A DNA stretch of 64,000 nucleotides, taken from assembly GCF_949987535.1 (NCBI RefSeq), contig NC_080082.1:46120374-46184373 (forward strand), in the 5' to 3' direction. The notes under the pieces were generated by a model. That model did no database searches. It had not been told where the DNA came from and was given only the letters and a program-made list of their open reading frames with translations. Both the position numbers and the translations under genes were made by a program. Below, piece by piece: positions 1 through 10,560 of the stretch. This DNA is from Balaenoptera acutorostrata. Taxonomy: Eukaryota; Chordata; Mammalia; Artiodactyla; Balaenopteridae. How positions within the stretch are numbered: position 1 is the first letter of the stretch; each line of letters starts with the position of its first letter.

Positions 1-45
1 GCTGACCCTGCCTCCCTGTAAAGACTCTCTGGTCTCGGTCTCTCA

Positions 46-560
46 ATAAGGATGAATTGAGCACCTACTGTGGACCTTCATGAGGCTAAGCTCTGAGGAT
101 ACAGCAGAGAAAAGACAAGGTCCCTGCTCTCTTGGATCATATAGCTCAGTGGAGGTGACAGGCCAACTAGAAAGATGCGAATGATGATAATTTTAGGTAG
201 TGAGAAGGGCCATGGAGGAAATAAGATAGGGTGCTGGGGACTGGATGTGAGGGTATAGGTGTCAACATTAGATGTAGTCCCAGTGAGTGTTAAAAAGTGG
301 CAACTAAGTGACAGGGCTGCCACTGCGCCTGTACACACAGGAGGGCATTTCAGGCAGAGGAAACAGCAAGGACAGGAGCCGGGGTGACCTGAGCGTGGCC
401 AGTGCGCTGGGCACAGAGGATGGGGAGGAGCGTCAGAGGCGAGGTCTGAAGGCCGGCAGGGCCCAGATCACAGAGCAGGCACGGAGCCCGGATTCAGCTG
501 AGCACGTGGGAGGAGCCCCGGGAGGGCAGAGCAGTTGTGACTTGCTCGTGGCTGAAGAGA
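46..560 (+). repeat. Ancient mammalian-wide interspersed repeat, family uncertain
   Basis: The stretch opens with wording typical of old dispersed mammalian repeats: a variant of 'gagcacctactgtg' at about 54, then 'gaggatacagcagagaaaagacaaggtccctg' split around 95-127. Later parts (about 340-400) keep the 'gcatttcaggcagaggaaacagcaagg' theme seen in the same element elsewhere in mammals. It is heavily diverged. I believe it is an L2-age element but cannot name the subfamily. A 133-codon open frame crossing it (308-709) resembles no protein I know. Confidence 0.4.
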
Positions 561-1860
561 GCCCCGTCCCAACCCAGGAAATGTGCATTTGGCACAAGCC
601 TGTGCCTACGGGGATCTGGGGAACCCTGTTTTCTCGAACGGATATGTTTCTAATGAACAGTCTTTATTTAACTCATCCGAGTTCTCTCTTGGTCACACAG
701 CCCTGGTGAAGAGAATTTTAAATGATCAGCTCTTATTTCCCACAAGGCCAGGCCCTTCCCTGTGGTCCTCCCCTGCAGCCGGAGGGCTCAGGGATGGGAA
801 CCAATAGCCAGACCTACGGTCCCGCTGCCCGCAGGCCGGACCCCAGGTCTCGGCGGGAGACACAACCTGAGCCCAGGCTCCCCTTGCTGATGGCCACACG
901 CCATCCTCCTGCCTGCTCCCCTCTCCTTGCTGCAGACCCCGGGGCAGGAGACGGCCACCGTTTCGGATGCTGTCTGCCAAGGTAGGATCTGAATTATACC
1001 TCGCCGGGTGTCTCTAGTCCAGCAGCTCCCTGGGTGGACAGAAAACGTTGTGGGCTTCTGTGCCCTTACTAATTCCACTGTGCGGCTTTCAATGTCACTG
1101 TGTTTAAATCCCTGTCAGAAAGCCCTTCAGGACAGCCGGTTTTATTTACTGTCGATATAACCGCTCCTTGGTTAATACCGGCCTAAACGCCATCAGGGAG
1201 GAAACCACGGCATCTTATAAACTGGACATCTACCTGCTAAGGGAACCAACCCCCTGCCTCTCCCTGGCGTATGCGCAGATGAGAAAGTTTATTGAGCCCA
1301 TTTTCTTATCTTTCCACTAATGGGAGGATTTTAAGACCTTTCTAAGTATAGAAGCTGTAAATCCTGGTTCGTATTTCACCCAAAAACGGAAAATAAAAAT
1401 ACTTTTTGACTGAGAATGGAGAGTCGCCTGGCCCATGCCTCCAGTTTGGGTAGCTCAGTTCCCAACAATATGGACACAACAAAAAAACCGCATTGTAGCA
1501 ATCAGCCCTCTAATGAGCCTCTAACTTGGTTTCTACCTTATCCCAAAGGTATAGGGAATAGCACTGCTTTTTTTTTAAATATCAAGAAAACATCATTTGC
1601 TCTAAAATGTCCCTAAAAGCAGGTCTGAATTGCCAATAAAGGCTCGGTAATTGTATCAGCATGGATCAGAAAGCATTTCTCAGGCCCCGTGAAAGAGTGT
1701 GCAGGGCTGGGGAGTGGGAAGCAGCGGCTGCACCCTCAGTCCTTGGGAAACAGCTCGCCTGGTGGAGGGAGGGGGGCAGAGGAAGAAGAGAGATTTTCAA
1801 CACAATGCAATTTCCCTTTTAAAGCCAAACACCTTTCTCTCCCCCTCGTTTTGTTCTAAT
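561..1860. other. Unique sequence, no gene recognised
   Basis: Mixed-composition DNA, moderately GC-rich with some CpGs up to about 1000 and more AT-rich after 1080. Short overlapping open frames on both strands at 583-1078 look compositional; none has a domain, signal peptide or family match I recognise. A run of nine T at about 1568 is the only simple-sequence feature. Confidence 0.5.
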
Positions 1861-4350
1861 TAGTTAAACTCAATTCCTTCTGAGAAGTTGTCTGTAAACT
1901 CAGGTTATATAAAAGAAACTTTCTGGCTGCTTGGTTTCCAGAATCAGATCTTTCTTGTTGCCCTCTTCAGCCCCTGGTTCTGAATAACTTAATTATTTCT
2001 CTCCCCATCCAGGTTAATGACATATGGAAACGTAAAATGTGTGGGTGGCTTGTCTTCTTAATAATATGACCAGCCTTGCTCTCCACCTTAGAGCTCTATA
2101 ATCACTTGACTAGAAAACACATATACAGTATAAATATTTAAGAAAAAGTAAATTCCATTAAGCTGCTGTAGGATAGATGCAGTGGTAGGTACTTATCTTT
2201 GAAATATTAAACTCTAGACATTTATATCCATACAAAAAAGAGTTTCCTGCCATTTGATGAGAATTATGTGCCTGGCACTAATAAAATATTAAACTCCAAT
2301 TTAAAAGATAAGTATCTTATCCACTTTTTTCATAATAAAACACTTTACAGTGCTCAGGAAAGCCAATAGGCATCAGAATTTCCATACAATACTGTATTTA
2401 CAAACTTCCATAAAAGTTTTGTGTCTGCATTTATCAGTGGCTGGTTTCACACTAGCATCCTGATTATTTTCCCTAATGACATGGTGCATTTCAATAATGC
2501 ATGATGGAAGGTGTACAAACAGCCTTTGTTTTTGTATATGGTAATTCCATAGTTTTGGTTAGTGGCTCTCACTGTCAGTTAATTAAATGAAGGTGGTCAC
2601 TGAGATTGCATTATCCTTTTCGGTCCCCATTATATAAATTAATGTCAAACTGATGCAATGTTTCATGTTTAAAATAACAGATACAAGTGTTAAAAATTAT
2701 AGCCTGCAGTTTTCCTATTTGACAATGCATTATTTTCAGCTGCAAATGTCAGTTTCTAACCTCTGCCAAGAATATTGTGGAGAGGGCAATGAGTAATAAG
2801 TGTTAGTTATCAAATTTAGTGTCTTTTGAAATTTGCCCAGTGTTGCCAGGGTGGGGGTGGGGAAGAAGTCAGTGCGTATGTGTGAATTTATGGAGGCTCT
2901 GTTTCCAGAGCCCTGTGGGATAAGAAGCAGTCAGCCTTTCCCCGGCAAGAGCTGCCTCAGAGTGCAATGCCAAGTCCTGGCAGAGGCCTGGGAGGGCCAG
3001 CCTTGGGTTGTGTCCCAGCTGTCTCTGCCGCTAGGGATGTTTCAGACATTGGAACAGCTAGAACTTATGTGATGTTCCTGAAGGGAAAGACATTGTCAAA
3101 TGACCTCACCTAATTTGACCTGGACTTCGTAAGCCCCTGTCCTTTCATTCTGACACAAATCTCACCTTTGGCTTAGATGTTGCCGAGCTGGGCTTGGTCA
3201 CTAATGGAATGTTCCTGACACCCTGAGACTGCTCAGTCTCTGACAGCGGAAGTCACATGCAGAAGCCTCTCTGTCCCTGTAGAGACTGGCTTTGACAAAA
3301 GGATTTCTATTAGCAGCCTTCTCCCTCTTTGTTTTGATAGATGTCAAAAGACAGCTCTGCCTTAAGAAATGTAATTACTCAAGAGGATGATTGGAGGTAA
3401 AAAGCTAGGAGAGGTAAATAGCATGATGTTTAAATAAACAAAAATCACCGCAGGGGCAAAACCCCTATGCCGTCACCTGCAGGTTTGTGATTGAGAAGTG
3501 AAAGGTGCTTCCCAAGGCTGTGTCCCTGGGCTCATGACCAAACCAACGATTTTAGCTTGGGCGATACGTGCAGCATAGGACTAGCTAAAAGGTTCTAATA
3601 TCTGTGACATTGGAAGGTACCAGAGTGACACTGAGGCCCTGAAGTTGTGATCAGCCAGAAGAGACCTTTGCTCATTCTGAGACCTAGGTCTTCAGTGGGA
3701 AGTACCACCTGTCAGAGGAGGGGGGGTGGGGATGCCTGACCCCTCCACAGCCCAGCTGATGCTTGGCCAGTGATGACCAAATTGTCCCATGACCATCACC
3801 AGTTGGACACATCAGAGAAAGGCACTGCCCAGTTCTAACAGGGAGACCAGAGGTGACTATCGGCAGAGATTTTAAAATAATAAACATCTGGCAGCCAAAA
3901 GGACAGCAGGTTTCTAGTCTTCTTTCCATTGGTTGTGAGTCCCAATGAAGTAGACAAAAGCGTGTTTTATTTTATCTTGAGAATATTAGTGCAAATGGTC
4001 ATTTTTGCAGATGTGAGGGCCCATCGGTAACCGTGATCCGTGACTGTTGCATTGTTTGGCCTCAGAGATCAGCTGATTCTTGAACAGGAGCTCTCTTCCC
4101 TTCTCTTCCAGGAGATGAGCAGCAGTAGAGTTTCCTTATTTCTGTAAATTACTGTAGAAACAAGGGGCTGCAATTACCATCACATTTGAAAAGTATCTGC
4201 TAATTACACTCAGGACGAACTGCACTTAATACCTATGATATCCATTATGAGCAAATCAGTGTGATGCTCTAGCATGCACTGATCCCTTTATCTTCCAATA
4301 TTCGAAGAAATAATTGCTCTGTAAAGAGTTCCTTAAAAGCCTGGCCTGCT
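1861..4350. other. AT-rich unique block, candidate conserved noncoding DNA
   Basis: Roughly 2.5 kb with no recognisable transposon, unusual for this window. It is rich in AATTA/TAAT-type words (for example about 1855-1870, 2578-2588, 2636-2645, 4145-4210) and has no long open frame. Such repeat-free AT-rich blocks are typical of vertebrate conserved noncoding elements, but conservation cannot be seen from one sequence. The part at 4110-4340 has the strongest look of this kind. Function is inference. Confidence 0.3.
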
Positions 4351-4435
4351 GGGGTTCTCCTTGGCGACTATTTCATAGGCTGTGGTCTGAGGGGGACAGC
4401 ACGGCTTGGCCTCTTTAATTTTGGGAGGTGCAGCT

Positions 4436-4610
4436 CGGCAGAGTCCTACCTCAGCCACTCACTAGCTGTGTGATCTCAGGTGAGTTTCCTAACCTCTCTG
4501 AGCCACTGTTTCCTTCTCCATAAAATGGGGGCAGGAATAACACTTATGGTGTAGGATTATTATGGTGATTAAATGCATCAGTATGTTTAAAGCATCTAAA
4601 TTGTTGTTCT
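4436..4610 (+). repeat. MIR SINE
   Basis: Matches the MIR core in order: 'cactcactagctgtgtgatctcagg' split around 4455-4480, then 'cctctctgagcc', then 'ataaaatgggggcaggaataa', then a GATTAAATG-like 3' part. Plus orientation, diverged as expected for an element of this age. Confidence 0.75.
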
Positions 4611-5149
4611 GGTGTGTGATTTAGAGCTTCTGGAAGGCTTAGTCCTGGAAGGTTGCCCCAAACAGCCTCTTGCAAAAAGTGACAGTGTTGAGCTAAAGCA
4701 GTGTTGCCTGGGGATGACGATATAGATCTGAGTCTGGCCAGACCCCCCACAGTGGAGGTCAGTCCACTCCGGGCTCACGTGGCATCCTCTGGAGGACTTG
4801 GGCAGGTTTTAGTTTCAGCCTGAGTCTTGGGGAAGGAGGCCTGAATTTGGCTGCCGGTTGCTTCATGCATATGACCAGTGGAGCTGGAATCAGAATGCTG
4901 CTCTCCTAGCCTTACCAGGAGACTCAAATGAAACAAATCACATAAAAGGGGGTTTCGAAAAGTAAGCTGAGTGGAAAATAAGATGTTGATAATCATAACA
5001 CTATATTATTAAAAACATGGCCCTAATTTATTTGTTTAGCAGCCCCTCTGTTCCCTCCTCTCCCACTCACTACCTCTGCCTTAGATGAGAGCCTGCCCAG
5101 GCCCCAGTCTGACCCTTCACCTGAGTGCATCTCACAGCCAGAACAATCC
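4611..5149. other. Unique sequence between MIR and L2 relics
   Basis: No gene, RNA or recognisable repeat seen. Short frames at 4544-4996 on the minus strand have no identifiable domain and overlap one another in different frames. Confidence 0.45.
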
Positions 5150-5380
5150 TCCTAATATAACCAGCCACAAACCACCTTGGGTGAAGTCTTTGCTTCCTCA
5201 TTGGCCCAGGTTCAAGTTCAAGCTCTCGGCACGGCTCCTTTCTCCAGCCCTGACTAGCTCTCTAGCCTAACCTCTACTCACTCATCACTTCTCTTCATGC
5301 TCCAGCCAGATGGAAACTTCTGTTGTTCTTGGAAAATGCCACATCTTTCCTCTGCTCCTGTCTTTGCAGGACCATTGAGT
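5150..5380 (+). repeat. L2-like LINE fragment
   Basis: Contains the L2 3'-region style of sequence: a pyrimidine-rich run with 'ggtgaagtctttgcttcc', 'ctcatcacttctcttcatgc' and 'tccagccagatggaaacttc' in order. Diverged; assignment from memory of the L2 consensus. Confidence 0.45.
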
Positions 5381-5384
5381 AGTT

Positions 5385-5565
5385 ACAGGCAAAGGCTCCA
5401 GAGCTAGACTCTTCAGATTCAAATCCCTGCCCATCATTGAGAAGCTGGGTGGCCTTGGGCAAATTATTTAACTTCTCTGAGCATTAGTTTTCCCACCAAT
5501 ACTATGGAGCATCTACTTCATAGGGTTATAATGAGGATAATTAGTTAAGATATAAACTAAGCTAG
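5385..5565 (+). repeat. MIR SINE
   Basis: MIR landmarks in order: 'ggctccagagctagactcttcagattcaaatccc' region (5394-5428), 'gccttgggcaaattatttaacttctctgagc' region (5451-5482), then 'catagggttataatgaggat' (5519-5538). Plus orientation. Confidence 0.75.
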
Positions 5566-6115
5566 GGGTCTTGGGTTACTTTTTTCTTGTGAGATGTGTC
5601 TTAGGAAAGGGTGACTCCTGGGCCAGATGTGAAGATTAGTCTTCTGATATGGGAGAGGCCTCTCACTCTCTTTTCTATCTGTGGACACTTGAAGGCTTAG
5701 GTTTAAGCCCCCCTTTCCCAGGAAGCTCCTCAATTCTCCATCCCACACGGCTCTCTCCCACCCCACATGCTTTAGCTCTGTATTAGTTACTATTCAGTCT
5801 CCCAAGACGTGATCCTAGTAGGACCTTAAAATGGCAGAGAAGCCCAAAGCCAAACGGAAACTTGTAGTTTCCAGACCTGGCCTTTGACATGACTGATACA
5901 CCATCATTTTTTTTTTTTTTTTTATTTCTACATGATATGTGATGGTTTTTATCTGGCATGTGATCGTAGAGTCACATTGAGGATCATTCTAGTCTTGCTC
6001 TAATGCTCTTTTTGTCTGGAAAAATAAATACAAAGCAGAGGGAAAAATAAATACAAAGCAGAGGGAAGAGGAGTATAGTTCTCTATGATATGACCTTAAT
6101 TAAGAAATGTTACTT
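5566..6115. other. Unique sequence with poly(T) tract and a short tandem duplication
   Basis: Holds a 17-nt T run at 5907-5923 and, at 6018-6063, a perfect tandem duplication of a 23-bp unit beginning ggaaaaataaata. No gene seen. The T run could be a remnant of a retroposed tail on the minus strand, but no element is recognisable beside it. Confidence 0.5.
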
Positions 6116-6222
6116 GGGAGAAGAAAATGAGGAAGATGGAGGAGAAGAAGATGACAAATAAGAAGGTGGAAGCAGAGGGACAAAAGGAAGGAAGGAAGGA
6201 AGGGAGGGAGGGAGGGAGGGAG
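6116..6222 (+). repeat. Purine-rich tract ending in (GGAA)n/(GGGA)n
   Basis: About 107 nt almost free of pyrimidines, ending in five to six GGAA-type units followed by GGGA-type units (6185-6222). A microsatellite-like expansion; could form non-B DNA. Confidence 0.85.
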
Positions 6223-7339
6223 TTAGTTGAGATCCCCTGTCTAACTTCCCGAGACCCAGCTCACTTTCCTCCAACTAACTTGAAGCTGATCTCATGGAAA
6301 AATTGATGCCTCAAATCTGATCCATTCTGTGCGACAAGGACAGGGTGGGTGGCTTCTGTCTGCAATTTAAGGTAAAATTAACGCATATGCTTCTTCGGTA
6401 TTTTCACAGTATAAGACTTCCAGCCAAATGTGAGTGTTTCCACACACTTCCTTCTCAAGAAGACAGATTTGCATACGCATTAAGGCCATTTTATCAGAAC
6501 GCACACACAGAGGAATGACACATCTCATTGACAGCGCCCAGGTGACGGATAACTCCACACAAAACATACATTTGTGAGGAAAATAGGAGGAGGAATAGAA
6601 TTAGGGCTGGTGTGCGAGTGGCAGCGTGTTTTGTGTGAGGAACCACAGATCACACTGCCTGACTCACTTCTCCACACTGGCTCTGCGTGAGTCGTGAGTC
6701 AGGTGGCGACAGGTGCTCCCAGATCGGATTTTACTGTGCTCCCCGTTGGGGCCACTGGGCACCTGCGTCTTTGGTGTTTCACGCCTGAGGCACAGTAAGC
6801 CCCACCTGCCCAGTGGTTCCCGCAGTCTGGTCCCTGATCATGGTTTTACCTCCTCCCCATCACCTACCCAGCTGCTCTGCACACACTTGTGTCCCAGAGT
6901 CCAGAATGCCCTCCCTGCAGCCTGTCACATGGGGCGTCCAGAGGAGAAGTTCCTGGCAGCCCATGCACCTTAAGCTTGGGGACCCTTAACTCTCAGGGTC
7001 CATGAGCGCCGTGAGAGGTGGAGGTTGGGGTGGGAGGGGAGACCAGCTAGCAATCAGGAGGCATTTCACGGAGCACCTAAACAGCCCTCAGAAGGCCCAA
7101 ATCGCCAAGTCCCCAGTACTGTGATTTCTTTTCTCATTCTCAGTAAATAGTCACTTTCATATGCATACATTTCTTACAGAGGGCCCCCCAAATTATGAAA
7201 ACCTCAGGATCCACAAATTCTCGATCTGCCCTGTGCAGGCTCATTTCTATCAACTCAATTCTCCGCACAAATTTTACCCTCTTGGAGGCCTTTTGTATTA
7301 TTGCTGCCAAGCCTCAGTTACTATATTTTACCCTGGTTT
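6223..7339. other. Unique sequence with a transcription-factor motif cluster
   Basis: No gene or repeat recognised. The block contains the motif cluster described separately at 6641-6715. A minus-strand 66-codon frame (6367-6567) and a plus-strand 86-codon frame (6713-6973) have no recognisable domain. Confidence 0.4.
6641..6715. promoter_or_regulatory. Candidate enhancer: RUNX, AP-1 and E-box motif cluster
   Basis: Direct reading: AACCACA (RUNX-type) at 6641-6647, TGACTCA (AP-1) at 6660-6666, TGAGTCG (one-mismatch AP-1) at 6688-6694, TGAGTCA (AP-1) at 6695-6701, and CAGGTG E-boxes at 6700-6705 and 6710-6715. RUNX plus AP-1 clusters are common in mammalian enhancers. The motifs are seen; activity is inferred, and short motifs arise by chance. 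Confidence 0.35.
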
Positions 7340-7480
7340 ATAGGACTTAATGACACTCAAAAATTGTCCCATTCATTTATTCATTCATGTCTTACTTGTC
7401 TGTTCCATAGCTCGGCTGTCCCTGAGCACAGGGCCCTGGTCTGGTCACTCATCCTCATGTCCCTACATCCACAGCCACTT
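7340..7480 (+). repeat. L2-like 3' fragment
   Basis: Contains 'cattcatttattcattcatgtc' region (7372-7393) and 'agcacagggccctggtctgg' (7425-7444), reminiscent of L2 3' sequence. Weakly conserved. Confidence 0.35.
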
Positions 7481-8291
7481 ATAGCAGGTGTGCTGTTCAT
7501 GGCAGTTGATTGTCTTGTCTCCCCATGACTTTCTCTGCCCTCTGGAAATGTCATTTACTTCTCTGGAATTACAAGCGTCCTCATGGATGAAGGGGTTGGC
7601 GAAGTGTATGAAATTTTCTATCCATGCTTTTTGTGTCCCGGGAACTGTGCTAGGTTCAAGGTGCTCAGAGAACATGACAGGAGCAGTTCTTCCTTTCGGG
7701 GAGTGCAGTTTGTGGAAGACACAGACATTTCATGGAAAATCACACAATGGTTTAATGAGAGTTGTAACGGGTAACTGAAGGCTCATGGGAAGGGCAACAA
7801 TCTACATCTAGCGTGCGTTCCCGGTGCTGTCAAGCTCAGTTCCGTCTTGGTATGTTGGAGAGTGGCATGCGCAGAGGGCATTGGGCCCTTCGCTCCCAAC
7901 CCCACCCCCAGGACCTCAGCGTCTCTCAGCCTCTCTTCCTCAGAGCAGGCATGGGGAGAAGAAATTTCCTGCCACCCCCTCAGCTTCCCTCCCCACACCT
8001 ATCTCCATGTTCAAGGGTCCTTGGAACCCCCTCAGATAGCCGTGTTACCTCTTCAAGTGCCATCTTCTGTCACCTCCCAGCTGAGTGATTGCCTCCAGTG
8101 ACTCTGGGGACTGGGTTTTCGAAGGAGAGCTGATGACCTATGGCCCCAGGTGGCCGACGTGGTCGACCGTACCAACTCAGATGGGGTCTTCCCATTCTAA
8201 CCATCTGGGAAATACAAGTGAAAAGTTAAACATGGGTAAAACCCAAACCTTCCCTTTTTATTAAATGTCCATATAATATATGTAGATAACA
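7481..8291. other. Unique sequence with possible ancient repeat wording
   Basis: Part of 7615-7720 (GGGAACTGTGCTAGG, then a 'gagaacatgacagg' theme) resembles the same old dispersed repeat as the window start. Four overlapping frames in 7783-8101 are mutual shadows with no protein resemblance. No gene recognised. Confidence 0.4.
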
Positions 8292-8309
8292 AATGTATAT
8301 TTGTTTTTT

Positions 8310-8685
8310 TTAATTGAAGTATAGTTGATTTACAAGGTTGTGTTAGTTTCGGGTGTACAGCAAAGTGATTCAGTTAAACATATATATGTGTGTGTATGTA
8401 TATAATCTTTGTCAGATTCTTTTTAACTATAGGTTATTTACAAGATATTGAGTATAGTTCTATACAGTAGGTCCTTGTTGGTTGTCTATTTTGTGTATAG
8501 TAGTGTGTATCTGTTGATTTCAAACTCCTAATTTATCGCTCCCTCCATTTCCTTTTGGTAACCTTAAGTTTGTTTTTTATGTCAGTGAGTCCATTTCTGT
8601 TTTATAAATAAGTTCATTTGTATCATTTGTTTAGATTCCACATATAAGAGATATCATATGATATTTGTCTTTCTCTGTCTGATTC
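8310..8685 (-). mobile_element. 5'-truncated L1 3' end, minus strand
   Basis: Starts with a T run and the antisense L1 3'UTR wording 'gttgatttacaaggttgtg' and 'gtgtacagcaaagtgattc', and ends in the antisense ORF2 C-terminal codons near 8682. It is flanked by a near-perfect 18-bp duplication: aatgtatatttgtttttt at 8292-8309 and aatgtgtatttgtttttt at 8686-8703, one mismatch. This is normal target-primed insertion of a short L1 copy. Confidence 0.85.
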
Positions 8686-8703
8686 AATGTGTATTTGTTT
8701 TTT

Positions 8704-10305
8704 CATAAGGGCGGGGTGAACTGTATTGGCTGTCTTCCCTTTTGTGAATCTCTGGACCTGGCTTGCTTGGGAAACCTCATGCATAGATTCACCTCTTTGA
8801 TTCCCTCAGGGCTACTAGTGACCTGAAGAGTGACAGCTGGGTCACGTGCTCATGAATGTGATGGCTGAAAGCTTATGTCCATGATGGACACTCAGCCAGT
8901 CTTCACTGGATGTTAAAATGCCGCTGCAGGCACACACATGTACTGTTCTTAGGTCTCCCTCTGTAGGAGTGAACAATGAAATTTGGGATGGGGAGCACCT
9001 TAGAAAATTGTATACAGTTGGCCAAACTGGCCTTAGATTTAATCACATTAATCTGCATTATTGATGCATATGATCAAAACTTGCTAACGCTTTTAGCATT
9101 TTTTCACAATGCACATGCAGCCAGAGTCAGAGACATAGACCCAGGTACATATGGGTATTTTAAACTGTCCCCATCCTATTCTTCCAGCCAGCACTCAGTT
9201 GAAGCATGTGACTAACAGGGGGAACCAGAGCCACCGCAGATCACCAAGGATAATTTGTGAGAGGGCAAAATAGCTTAGTGCAATTAACCCTATTGTCAGT
9301 GGTTAAGATTCCTGCAATGACAGGTGTATCAAAAGTGCAAGATATCAGATCTCTTTGTTGTTAAGTGCCCAACCTAGAACTCTATTATTTTGCTAAGAAA
9401 TTGTAGAAAACTCAAAATTTTTCTATCAAGTGTCTCACTGGGTGCTGAGTCTATCTTGTTGCAATGTATTAATTTTATTTTTCCATTGGAGACTTTGATG
9501 AAAGCTCACATCTGCACTCTCCCTAACCTGGTAGCTTCCCTACGTCTTTAGGAGAGAATTTGTAATTGTTGGAATATTCCTGGCCATCCTTCATTTGGAA
9601 TTTATGTGGTAATTTCAGCAAAACCGAGACCTTGTGCAGCAGTTTTCATCTTTTTCAAGGCTGCCTCTATTTCTTGAGATGCTGGAGGGTTTCCAATTAT
9701 TCCTTCTGGTCTCTTTGGATGTGAATCGTAACAGATCAGCTGAGAGTCGCAGTTCAACATTGTTAAGCTTATCAATATAAATATAATGTTAAACCCCTTT
9801 TAGATAATTGGAGCTATGTGTGAAAATGTGACCAATTTGTGCATAAATTGGTCCTACACTTCTTCCTGGCAAAGACAGAGAGAGAGAGGGAAAGAGAGAC
9901 CAACCATATGTGAGGCTGGTTTGCTCCTTCTCAAGGACTTTTCTGCACCTTGAATCCTTGATCTGGTTTTGTGGCTGTTGACAGTTGGAAACCTGCAGAG
10001 GTTATGTAAAACCATAAGGTCTTTTGCCCCTTTGAACCAAATTCTTCTGTCCTAGAGGCTATAGAGTGAATATCAACAAGGCATTTACACATCACACCAA
10101 CAGGGAAGATGCAGACAGTCTTGAGAATTAAACGTCTCTGCTTGGACCACTACCAAATTCAAACAACCAAATGGAGAGACTGACGCCCATGGAGAGGGAA
10201 AGAGAGGGTGCTGAGGGAAATCCTGGAACTGACTTCTCCTGCTTGGAAACCTTGCTGTTACTTCGGGATCCTGGAAAGCTCATACTCTCTTTGCTGCGTG
10301 AGTGT

Positions 10306-10306
<1 letters not shown>
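8704..10306. other. Unique sequence, nothing recognised
   Basis: No gene, RNA or recognisable repeat. A 79-codon plus-strand frame (8976-9215) has no family resemblance and no coding neighbours. A short GA-rich run lies at about 9875-9900. Confidence 0.45.

Positions 10307-10341
<35 letters not shown>
10307..10341 (+). repeat. (TG)n microsatellite
   Basis: About 16 TG units after one interruption (ttcg), ending in ttgagg. Likely length-polymorphic. Confidence 0.95.
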
Positions 10342-10342
<1 letters not shown>

Positions 10343-10439
10343 GAGGGGTGGGCGGTGGGAACTAGTCCATTTCTCCAGTTGTGGGTCCTCCAGAGCTAGT
10401 TAGGAGGCATGGGATGATTATTATACAGCTGCCCGAAGC

Positions 10440-10560
10440 ATTTTACAGCTTAAGAAGAGTGTTTAACAAAATCAATCCTCTCAACAATATTAAGCTAAGT
10501 ATTATTATTCAAACTTTACAGGTAAAGAAATGGAGGTTCTCAGAAGATTAAGACCAAAAA
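10440..10560 (-). repeat. MIR SINE fragment
   Basis: Antisense MIR wording: 'tcaatcctctcaacaatatt', 'attattattcaaactttacagg', 'aaagaaatggaggttctcag'. Diverged. Confidence 0.55.

Noticed and set aside
308..709. 133-codon plus-strand frame
   Set aside because: Crosses a probable ancient repeat and has no protein resemblance.
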